Positions 1 through 6,007 of a stretch of DNA of 6,958 bases are shown here, piece after piece; the first letter of the stretch is position 1, and the number at the start of each line of letters is the position of its first letter. The notes under the pieces were generated by a model. That model saw nothing but the letters and a program-made list of their open reading frames with translations, made no database searches and had not been told where the DNA came from. Position numbers and translations under genes: made by a program. The DNA is from Candidatus Blautia intestinipullorum. Lineage in GTDB: Bacteria; Bacillota; Clostridia; Lachnospirales; Lachnospiraceae. The stretch is from positions 1 to 6,958 of the forward strand of contig DWVA01000306.1 of the NCBI GenBank assembly GCA_019120475.1, written 5' to 3'.

Positions 1-14
1 TTTTTTCTCACCAT
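1..14 (-). CDS. Probable start of the next operon gene (only 4 codons visible)
   Basis: An ATG at 14-12 reads M-V-R-K and runs off the window. It lies 6 bases after GGGAGG and overlaps the tadV stop by 7 bases, a layout expected for a translationally coupled next gene. In related loci a forkhead-associated (FHA) domain protein, such as a DUF6382 type, often follows, but nothing visible here identifies the product. Confidence 0.45.
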
Positions 15-424
15 AAAAAACCTCCCAGATATCCTAAAAGCAAAAACGGCACCAGCGGGATCTCTGTCTTTCTGTCCTTTCTGCGGATAATAAGCAGAAA
101 ACCTGCGTAAACTGCCGCACAGATCATTCCAAGACAGAGCATCCGCACATATTCCCCTGTATGAAGCGCCGTTCCCAGCGCCAGCAGAATCCACCCGTCT
201 CCCATTCCCAGAGCTCCTCCGGTAAGAATACTCAAAGCAAGAAACATCAGTCCTGTTCCTCCCGGAACAAGAAGATCCTGGACTGCTCTCTGTTCCAAAA
301 AGCTGAAAACAATCCCCGCCAGAGCAAACGCCGCTGTCATGAGCAGAGAAATCTGATGTCTTTTCCAGTCCTTCCATCCATTTGCCAGAAGAAAAACCAG
401 CGTACAAATATGTCTTATTTCCAT
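8..424 (-). CDS. tadV: TadV/CpaA-type prepilin peptidase (A24 family), compact
   Basis: Integral membrane aspartyl protease expected to remove the leader of Flp and related prepilins at the cytoplasmic face. The protein is 138 residues, short and consisting of the A24 peptidase domain only, without the N-terminal methylase domain of PilD, as is normal for TadV/CpaA. The two catalytic aspartates are visible: D19 in K-D-W-K-R-H-Q-I-S, and D76 in the G-M-G-D motif (73-76). The late motif E-I-P-L-V-P-F (121-127) is also typical. About five membrane helices cover the rest. The ATG at 424 has AAGGAG 6 bases upstream, and that site overlaps the TAA stop of the tadE-like gene, 10 bases away. Its TGA stop overlaps a probable further start at the left edge. 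Confidence 0.92.
   Translation of the reverse strand: MEIRHICTLVFLLANGWKDWKRHQISLLMTAAFALAGIVFSFLEQRAVQDLLVPGGTGLMFLALSILTGGALGMGDGWILLALGTALHTGEYVRMLCLGMICAAVYAGFLLIIRRKDRKTEIPLVPFLLLGYLGGFLW
21..26 (-). promoter_or_regulatory. Ribosome binding site at the end of tadV
   Basis: Minus-strand GGGAGG inside the last codons of tadV, followed by six T and an ATG at 14. The position and spacing are right for starting a downstream gene. A purine-rich site at this place within a coding end could also be chance. Confidence 0.5.
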
Positions 425-434
425 TCTCCGCTCC

Positions 435-1232
435 TTATCCGCACCTGCTGCATGCCTTTCTTCCCCGGACTTCTGAATATTTGACCAGTTTCACGTTTCG
501 TTTCAGTCCGCTGCAGGTTTCCAGATTATGATACCTGTTTCCATTTTCCGTGATATAAACGCTTCCTGCAGGACTTTGATTTTTGCTGCATATCTCACAG
601 GGAGCATATCTTTCTCCATAGGCATTTCTCATGGAAGATACCCTTGTCCCCGCCACCTGATTCAGAGAAAGATTCAGATAACGGCATCCGGGATCTCTGT
701 GGTAAACCGTTCCGGAATCCGTTACATAGACCATTTCCTCCGGTTCCTCTTTTTCCTGGGAAAAATTCTCTATGTCCGCTCCTGTCCAGGCATGGACCGT
801 TACGGTATTATGCATCCATATTTTAGGAAGCCCGGTAATTCCCCCCGGCGGCGTGTAAGAATAAACATCAGGAAAAGTGATCTTTTCCGGCCCCTTTTCA
901 TTCAGCACATAGGCATACATACCCGCCTCCTTTGTTTTTTCACAGAGAGCCTGAAGATGTTCCGTCTGGATCTTATAAATATCCATAAAGGAGATTAAAG
1001 TAACCATACCAAGGAAAAAAATCGGGAGTACCAGCGCCGTCTCCACCGCAAGACTGGCTTTTCTTAAGAAAAAGATGCAGAAAGACACTTTTCCAGAGAA
1101 CTTTTCGGAAGCTTTGCCCATCGGGGAAGACAAACTTCCGAGGCCCCACAGAGAGCGATTCCTTTCTTTTTCTTTTCTGTCTATCTTCTGTTTTTTCCCA
1201 TTCATTTTATGTTTTGTCCTCTGAAAAAGCAT
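435..1232 (-). CDS. tadE: TadE-like pseudopilin with two Cys/His modules
   Basis: Protein of 265 residues and probable minor pilin. The TadE-type segment is K-A-S-L-A-V-E-T-A-L-V-L-P at 58-70, continuing as a membrane helix to about 84. Cleavage after A59 would place E64 at +5. The N-terminal part before it (1-57) is long and highly basic. The exported part includes H-N-T-V-T-V-H-A-W-T-G at 141-151. It ends in two tandem modules: V-Y-V-T-D-S-G at 168-174 with H178, C183, C212 and C215, and V-Y-I-T-E-N-G at 225-231 with H235, C240, C261 and C264. Each has the pattern H-x4-C then C-x2-C and could bind zinc or, in an oxidising setting, form disulphides. The ATG at 1232 has GAGGTG 7 bases upstream. 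An in-frame ATG at 1205 is an alternative start. The TadE assignment is firm; metal binding is inference. Confidence 0.87.
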   Translation of the reverse strand: MLFQRTKHKMNGKKQKIDRKEKERNRSLWGLGSLSSPMGKASEKFSGKVSFCIFFLRKASLAVETALVLPIFFLGMVTLISFMDIYKIQTEHLQALCEKTKEAGMYAYVLNEKGPEKITFPDVYSYTPPGGITGLPKIWMHNTVTVHAWTGADIENFSQEKEEPEEMVYVTDSGTVYHRDPGCRYLNLSLNQVAGTRVSSMRNAYGERYAPCEICSKNQSPAGSVYITENGNRYHNLETCSGLKRNVKLVKYSEVRGRKACSRCG

Positions 1233-1254
1233 CTTTCTGCACCTCTTTTCTTTT

Positions 1255-2766
1255 TTATATGTATCCGTACTGTTTTGTTACCGTATATGTTCTGCGTCCG
1301 TTGGCCTTTACATCTACAGATATCTCCGCCGCCTCTATGCAGTGATCCAGACGGAATCCCTCGCGTCCCGTTGTTTTTCTCACTGAAAGCTCTACCATAT
1401 CCATGCCCCTCTCCAGCTTATCTTCTTTTGACTGCGACAGAAGAAGGATCTGAAGGTAATCTTCGTAGGAAATACCGTCCTCACTGCTTTTTCTCTGCGT
1501 ATCCAGCCCCTCCAGCAGATCCGGAAGATTCTCCAGCGAGATCTGCCAGTCAGACGGACTTTTTATCAGAGAAACCTTTCCTCCATGCATAAGCTCCCGC
1601 AGATCCAGAATGCTCTCCGCGAAAGACCAGCAGAGCAGAAGAGCCGCTTCGATAATGACCGCGGCAGGAGGAATCAGAAAACCGGACGCAATTGCCAGCG
1701 CAAGGCCCTGGATCTGGGCTCTTTTTCCAGAATCCGCCAGCAGACAGGCGGCATTGACGCCCTCCCGGATCAGTAAAAGCCTTCCGGCTACGGACTTAAG
1801 ATTTTCTCTGTCGCTGTTTTTTCCGCACAGAAGATATTCCATCTGATATCGGAGACCTCCTGACGCCGGTTCCATATAATTTCCCAGCTTATCTGAAAGA
1901 TACTGCTGGAACAGAAGTCTGGAAGAATAGGAATTGTCTTTTTTTACTGTTCCCGGCATACTCATTCCCTGCTGAACGCTGCGTCCTGACAAAAGCTCTC
2001 CTTTTTTTACTTCGTTATCGGAAATGCCCTTTTCTGCCGGAACAATAAGATCAAGAAGTCCCATTTTGCGGATTCGTTTCAGTACAGGGATAGGGTTCAC
2101 CACCTGGACGTCCGTCCTGCCGTCAGAAAAGTTTTCCCCTGACGTCTGTTCTCCGCTGCTGAAATTTTCCTCTTCTCCTCCGTTTTCCCCGGCGGCCTCT
2201 TCCTCCTGACGCGCCGCTTCCTCACTGTTTTTTGCAGCCGCTTCCATCTCTGTATCGTAATTTTCCAGCGTGTTCTTCTCTTCCGCCTGTTTTCCCGCTT
2301 CTTCCGCCCTGCCGACCTGTTCCTGTTTTTCCTGGAATCTGTCCAGGATCATCTCCACACCGCGGCTTCCGAGGGTATCCCTGACATATTTCACCGCCTG
2401 CCTGTAAAAAACTTCGCCGTCTTCATCAGTAGCCAGACGGTATCCTGTAAAACCGCCCTGCGCGACTGACAGATTCTGGCTGTTCTGATTTAAAACAGGT
2501 TTCATATAAGACTCCAGCTCATCATATACCGCACCCAGATTCAGATTTCCGGAGTCGCCGGAAGCATTCAGAAAAAACAGATCATATTCTTCCAGAAGTT
2601 CTCTGTCATACTGTCCGAACAGGGAATACAGGCCTATATCCAGGCCGCTCAGAATCTGCGTCCTGGCCGCCGCCATCCTGACTGATTCGATACTGGTGCA
2701 TACAAGAGAAAGGATCAAACTTAATATCAGCGCCAGGAATACTGTAATGCTTCCTTTATTTGTCAT
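1255..2766 (-). CDS. DUF5702-type, TadG-like membrane-anchored Tad pilus protein
   Basis: Protein of 503 residues resembling the DUF5702 proteins found in clostridial Tad loci; the molecular role is unproven, probably a minor or tip component. It starts with a short basic tail and K-G-S-I-T-V-F-L-A-L (4-13), leading into a membrane segment at about 8-24, followed by S-V-R-M-A-A-A-R-T-Q (28-37), as is usual for the family. There is no Glu at +5 after G5, so cleavage by the prepilin peptidase is doubtful and it may stay membrane-anchored. Residues about 143-215 are very rich in Glu, Ala, Gln and Ser and look like an acidic coiled coil followed by a disordered linker. A second hydrophobic stretch lies at about 352-383. 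A Y-E-D-Y-L-Q-I-L-L-L motif is at 434-443. The start has AAGGAGG 7 bases upstream. Most of the protein is expected outside the membrane. Confidence 0.85.
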   Translation of the reverse strand: MTNKGSITVFLALILSLILSLVCTSIESVRMAAARTQILSGLDIGLYSLFGQYDRELLEEYDLFFLNASGDSGNLNLGAVYDELESYMKPVLNQNSQNLSVAQGGFTGYRLATDEDGEVFYRQAVKYVRDTLGSRGVEMILDRFQEKQEQVGRAEEAGKQAEEKNTLENYDTEMEAAAKNSEEAARQEEEAAGENGGEEENFSSGEQTSGENFSDGRTDVQVVNPIPVLKRIRKMGLLDLIVPAEKGISDNEVKKGELLSGRSVQQGMSMPGTVKKDNSYSSRLLFQQYLSDKLGNYMEPASGGLRYQMEYLLCGKNSDRENLKSVAGRLLLIREGVNAACLLADSGKRAQIQGLALAIASGFLIPPAAVIIEAALLLCWSFAESILDLRELMHGGKVSLIKSPSDWQISLENLPDLLEGLDTQRKSSEDGISYEDYLQILLLSQSKEDKLERGMDMVELSVRKTTGREGFRLDHCIEAAEISVDVKANGRRTYTVTKQYGYI

Positions 2767-2806
2767 GAGATACCCTCCTTTTCAATCCGCCGCTGTCTGA
2801 CGTTTT

Positions 2807-2986
2807 TTAAATCGAATTACTCTGTTTTGTAATCTTGGAAAGAATATTCTTTACAAGGCTGGTAAGCTGTTCTTTAAAGATAACTACCAGGCCGATCAGG
2901 ACCACGAGTATCAGAATGATCTCCACAACGCCTACCGCCTCCTCTTCCTGTACAAATTCTCTCAAAGTTTCCCAGATTTTTTTCAT
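2807..2986 (-). CDS. flp: Flp-type (Flp1-like) pilin, major Tad pilus subunit
   Basis: Small prepilin of 59 residues, expected to be the fibre subunit. The layout is a charged leader (M-K-K-I-W-E-T-L-R-E-F-V-Q-E-E-E-A, residues 1-17), then V-G-V-V-E at 18-22, then a hydrophobic helix at 20-36 (I-I-L-I-L-V-V-L-I-G core), and a short polar tail ending K-Q-S-N-S-I. The probable TadV cleavage is after A17, which makes E22 the +5 Glu of type IV pilins. The canonical Flp motif is Gly at -1 and Glu-Tyr at +5/+6; here these are Ala and Glu-Ile. It resembles the Flp1-like family of clostridia. The start is supported by an excellent GGAGGTGA ribosome binding site. It sits fifth in the operon, whereas classical Tad loci put flp first. 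There is no terminator after it, so it is co-transcribed with the DUF5702 gene 40 bases downstream. Confidence 0.9.
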   Translation of the reverse strand: MKKIWETLREFVQEEEAVGVVEIILILVVLIGLVVIFKEQLTSLVKNILSKITKQSNSI

Positions 2987-2990
2987 TTTG

Positions 2991-3000
2991 CTTCACCTCC
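2991..3000 (-). promoter_or_regulatory. Very strong ribosome binding site of flp
   Basis: Minus-strand GGAGGTGAAG, a near-full match to the anti-Shine-Dalgarno end of 16S rRNA, centred at normal spacing before the flp ATG at 2986. It is the longest such match in the window, which fits a protein needed in large amounts. Confidence 0.85.
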
Positions 3001-3016
3001 CCAGGCAGATAAACGC

Positions 3017-4048
3017 TCATCCATAAAAGGACAGAAACGCCGGTATCATGATAACCGCCATCACAACCGCCAGCATAAGAAGCATGGGAAAAAGAAGCTT
3101 GGTAGCCGCTGTTTCTCCCAGAATCCTGGCTTTTCTCTTTCGTTCGTCCCAGGCTTCCAGAGCTTCTTTCTCCAGGATATCCGCCATACATCTGGTTCCT
3201 TTCTGCAGATTCTGGATCAGGAGCGTAGAAAAAGTTTTATATTTCATCTGTCCGCACCGTTCTCCAAATCTTCTGTAAGCCTCCATTTCCGCTATCCCGC
3301 TGTCCATTTCATAGCAGGCCGCCGCTATTGCTTCATAAGCGAAACGTCCGGCATCCGGCGTCCTTGCGCGGTAGTCGGCCGCCATTTTCTGAAACGCCTT
3401 TCTTGCCGTCATGCCCGCCTGGATCAGAAGAGCGAATTTCATCACCATAGAAGGATAATCCATCAGGAGCTGCTCTGTTCTTTTTACCTCTTTTTCCTGC
3501 TTTTCCCGGGTTTTCTTCATCAGGACCACAAAGGCCGCAAAAAAACTCATGGAAGCCAGAAACGCGCCGGAATGATCCTCCGGAAGCCTCCACTCCAGCG
3601 CCTTGCCGTTCCACTGGGAAGGAAGATAATAATAATCGGGATCCTGCCTGCTCTGGTTATACTGCTCCACCATTTCCTGCAGTTCCTTTCTGTATCTGTC
3701 TTCTTCTGTCTCCCTTTCCTCCTCTTCCGGCTCCATGTCAGCTTCTTCCTCTTCTTTTCCCGGAACCTGAATCCTGACGGATTCTTCTTTTTCGCCTGCT
3801 ACAGATACCTGGAACTCTTCTTCGTACATGCCTGAAGTTTCTTTTTCCAGACGCAGTCCCCGGGTATGTATGTTTTCTCCGTTTCCCATCAAAGTAAACG
3901 CCAGTCCCAGAAGATTTCCGCAGAGGGCAACTGTCACAAACAGCCGGCGGCTGCTTTTGTCTTTCAAAGCTTCCAGATGTATCCATCCCGCTCTGTACAG
4001 TATCAAAAATCCGAAAGTCAGAATAAAAAGTACAATATGGATCCACAT
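3017..4048 (-). CDS. tadC: TadC-type platform protein with acidic extracytoplasmic loop
   Basis: Second T2SSF-family platform protein. The protein is 343 residues. Membrane segments are predicted at about 2-18, 36-54, 160-177 and 319-340. The C-terminal T2SSF domain (about 188-318) contains L-L-I-Q-A-G-M-T-A-R at 207-216. Charge placement (Lys/Arg at 19-35 and 178-190) puts those parts in the cytoplasm and residues 55-159 outside. That loop has a beta-like first part (about 64-96), then a strongly acidic run rich in Glu at 98-117, then a Tyr-rich D-Y-Y-Y stretch at 138-141. A standard TadC lacks such a large outer loop. From memory, clostridial Tad loci often have an insertion at this place, so it is probably lineage-typical and not unique. 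The start ATG has AAAGGAG 5 bases upstream. The flp gene follows after 30 bases. The platform role is well supported; the loop function is unknown. Confidence 0.9.
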   Translation of the reverse strand: MWIHIVLFILTFGFLILYRAGWIHLEALKDKSSRRLFVTVALCGNLLGLAFTLMGNGENIHTRGLRLEKETSGMYEEEFQVSVAGEKEESVRIQVPGKEEEEADMEPEEEERETEEDRYRKELQEMVEQYNQSRQDPDYYYLPSQWNGKALEWRLPEDHSGAFLASMSFFAAFVVLMKKTREKQEKEVKRTEQLLMDYPSMVMKFALLIQAGMTARKAFQKMAADYRARTPDAGRFAYEAIAAACYEMDSGIAEMEAYRRFGERCGQMKYKTFSTLLIQNLQKGTRCMADILEKEALEAWDERKRKARILGETAATKLLFPMLLMLAVVMAVIMIPAFLSFYG

Positions 4049-4076
4049 TGTTTCTCCTTTCGTTTACTTCATCCCA

Positions 4077-4820
4077 TCACACCTCTATATCCACGATTCT
4101 GCGTCCCATCCACCAGGACAGCAGATATATGCCAAGACATGCCGTCATGGCGCAGATGCCGAACAGGTTCCCGTACAGTACCTCCAGAAATCCCGGAGAA
4201 GTAAGCTGCAGGTACAGGATAATTCCGGCTGGCATCATGCTCATGATCATCTGTTCCGCTTTTTTTGCCGCCAGAGTAGCTTCGATCTCTTTTTTTACGT
4301 CGATTTTGTCTCCAAGCATTCTTGCAGATGTCTGTATGATCTTATCCATGTCTCCTCCTGACCGCTTGGCTGTGCTGAACACGGCGGCAAAATTCTCAAT
4401 GTCTTCTATATGGCATCTTTCTCCGAAATTCAAAAACAGCTCTTCCACCGGTACGCTGACCTTCTGCTGGCTTTCTATATACCGGAATTCCCGGACAATA
4501 TCCGAATCTTCCGGATAAAGCCGCTCCAGATCCCGGGTACATGCCGATACTGCGTTTTCCGCGGAATATCCGGCCTGCACAGCCACGCTCAGACCATTCA
4601 GCGCGTCCTTAAACTGATAATTCAAAAGCTTTTTTCTTTCCCGGATAAGCTGTCTCTTCTTCCATTTCAGAAAAAAGACGGTAATGGGAACCGCCGCCGC
4701 CATAGCCCACCAGTTCTGATAAAAAAGATAATCTGCGGCTGCGCAGAGCATAATACTTTGAAGGCTGTATTTCAGCAGTTCTTTTTTTGTGTAGCGATAT
4801 TGTCCGTAATCTTGTTTCAT
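4077..4820 (-). CDS. tadB: TadB-type inner-membrane platform protein (T2SSF domain)
   Basis: Polytopic membrane protein that forms, with TadC, the platform on which TadA acts. The protein is 247 residues. Hydrophobic stretches at about 18-34 and 37-51 lie close together near the N-terminus and may form two short spans. A cytoplasmic helical T2SSF domain occupies about 66-185 and includes L-S-V-A-V-Q-A-G-Y-S at 77-86, typical of the family, and F-S-T-A-K-R-S-G-G-D at 148-157. Two membrane segments follow at about 190-207 and 218-237. The start at 4820 overlaps the tadA stop (ATGA) and has AGGAG 7 bases upstream, inside tadA. A 28-base gap separates it from tadC. Both platform genes carry one T2SSF domain, so the TadB name rests on gene order and on the domain placement near the N-terminal membrane segments. 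Confidence 0.92.
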   Translation of the reverse strand: MKQDYGQYRYTKKELLKYSLQSIMLCAAADYLFYQNWWAMAAAVPITVFFLKWKKRQLIRERKKLLNYQFKDALNGLSVAVQAGYSAENAVSACTRDLERLYPEDSDIVREFRYIESQQKVSVPVEELFLNFGERCHIEDIENFAAVFSTAKRSGGDMDKIIQTSARMLGDKIDVKKEIEATLAAKKAEQMIMSMMPAGIILYLQLTSPGFLEVLYGNLFGICAMTACLGIYLLSWWMGRRIVDIEV

Positions 4821-6007
4821 ATTTTCACTCCTGCCCGATTCAGCTTTTCCCTGTTAAAAAGTTCTGCGGTCTTTACCAGGCCGCAGCCATCTTTCCACTG
4901 ATAAAGTGTTCTGGTGCATATTTCATGGTTTTCAAATCCGCATACTTCTGTGATCTCCAGAACTTTTCTCGATTTGTCCCGGAGTCTTCCAAGATGGATC
5001 AGTATGTCTACTCCCGAGGCGATCTGCCTTCGTATCGCTTCCAGAGGAAGATCCATTCCCATCAGCGTCATTGTCTCCAGGCGGCTCAGCATATCTCGCG
5101 CGGAGTTGGCATGGGCCGTACTCAGGCTTCCCTCATGCCCTGTATTCAGCGCCTGAAGCATATCTACCGCTTCTTCCCCCCGTACTTCTCCTACAATGAT
5201 CCTGTCCGGTCTCATCCGGAGCGCCGTACGGATCAGATCCCGGATCGTAATGGCGGAAGCTCCCTCCATATTTGCCATCTTAGCCTCCATCCTTACCAGG
5301 TTTTCCACACCCTGGATCTTCAGTTCCGCATTGTCTTCAATGGTGATCAGTCTCTCGTCTTTTGGAATATAATTGGAGAGAGCTCCCAGAAACGTTGTTT
5401 TTCCGCTTCCCGTTCCGCCTCCGATGATCATGGAATATCTGGCTTTTACCAAAGAGGCCAGAAATTCCGCACACTGCCGCGGCAGACTTCCCAGAGAGAT
5501 CAGTTTTTCCATTGTAACCGGCCTGTCCGGAAAGCGCCGGACGGTAAGAATGGGACCGTTCAGGGCCACCGGAGAAATCACTGCGTTTACTCTGGCGCCG
5601 TTTTCCAGACGGGCGTCCACAATAGGCATTGATTCATTGATCACCCGGTTGCATCTACCGGCTATCTGCTGGATCACGTCCTCCAGCTTTTCCTGCGAGG
5701 TAAAGCTTTTCTCCCATTTTTCCAGTTTCCCATCCCGCTCTATAAAGATCGCTTCCGGCCCGTTTACCATTATTTCTGTCACTGATTCGTCTTCGATCAG
5801 TTCCTGAAGCACATCCAGTTTCCGTACGGAATAGAATAATTCCTGACGCAGCTCTGCCTTTTCCTTAAGCGGGATACAGGATTCTCTCAGCCGCCCCAGG
5901 ATCAGCCCGTCGATCTCTTTTAAAATCTCCCTGTCCGTCACTTCTCTGGACATATCCAGCTTTTCCATCAGAAGTGTCCTGAGCATCTGAAAAATCTCTT
6001 TATTCAT
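4817..6007 (-). CDS. tadA: TadA/CpaF-type secretion ATPase, Tad pilus motor
   Basis: Cytoplasmic hexameric ATPase (type II/IV secretion ATPase family) that powers Flp pilus assembly through TadB and TadC. The protein is 396 residues. The N-terminal domain spans about 1-185, with E-I-M-V-N-G at 78-83. The Walker A motif is G-G-G-T-G-S-G-K-T at 196-204. The Asp box is I-T-I-E-D-N-A-E-L at 221-229. R-M-R-P-D-R-I-I-V-G-E-V-R-G at 264-277 is the Walker B region, with E274. The His box is S-T-A-H-A-N-S at 296-302. All catalytic motifs are intact. The start is the ATG at 6007, 5 bases after AAAGGA and overlapping the tadZ stop as ATGA. An in-frame ATG at 6058 would add 17 residues lying wholly within the end of tadZ and is less likely. 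The stop overlaps tadB in the same ATGA way, so tadZ, tadA and tadB are probably translationally coupled. Length and domain order are normal for the family. Confidence 0.96.
   Translation of the reverse strand: MNKEIFQMLRTLLMEKLDMSREVTDREILKEIDGLILGRLRESCIPLKEKAELRQELFYSVRKLDVLQELIEDESVTEIMVNGPEAIFIERDGKLEKWEKSFTSQEKLEDVIQQIAGRCNRVINESMPIVDARLENGARVNAVISPVALNGPILTVRRFPDRPVTMEKLISLGSLPRQCAEFLASLVKARYSMIIGGGTGSGKTTFLGALSNYIPKDERLITIEDNAELKIQGVENLVRMEAKMANMEGASAITIRDLIRTALRMRPDRIIVGEVRGEEAVDMLQALNTGHEGSLSTAHANSARDMLSRLETMTLMGMDLPLEAIRRQIASGVDILIHLGRLRDKSRKVLEITEVCGFENHEICTRTLYQWKDGCGLVKTAELFNREKLNRAGVKI

Noticed and set aside
1122..1142. Inverted repeat GGAAG-TTTGT-CTTCC as a possible terminator
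   Set aside because: The stem is only five pairs, lies inside the tadE-like coding region and has no following T-tract in the transcribed direction.
2767..2806. Possible attenuator between flp and the DUF5702 gene
   Set aside because: The 40-base gap has no stem-loop; it holds only the AAGGAGG ribosome binding site and filler.
2874..3191. Minus-strand 105-codon frame covering the end of tadC and flp
   Set aside because: It is an alternative frame across two real genes with low-complexity Gly/Ser/Arg content and no homology that I recognise.
4048..4518. Plus-strand open frames opposite tadB, and similar ones at 528-998, 1209-1592 and 5373-5807
   Set aside because: All sit opposite well-supported minus-strand genes, lack ribosome binding sites of the kind seen on the real genes and show no family features.
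4787..5632. 281-codon plus-strand open frame
   Set aside because: It lies fully opposite tadA and the start of tadB, whose motifs are intact. Its translation is rich in Ser, His, Arg and Cys with no recognisable domain, typical of an antisense shadow.
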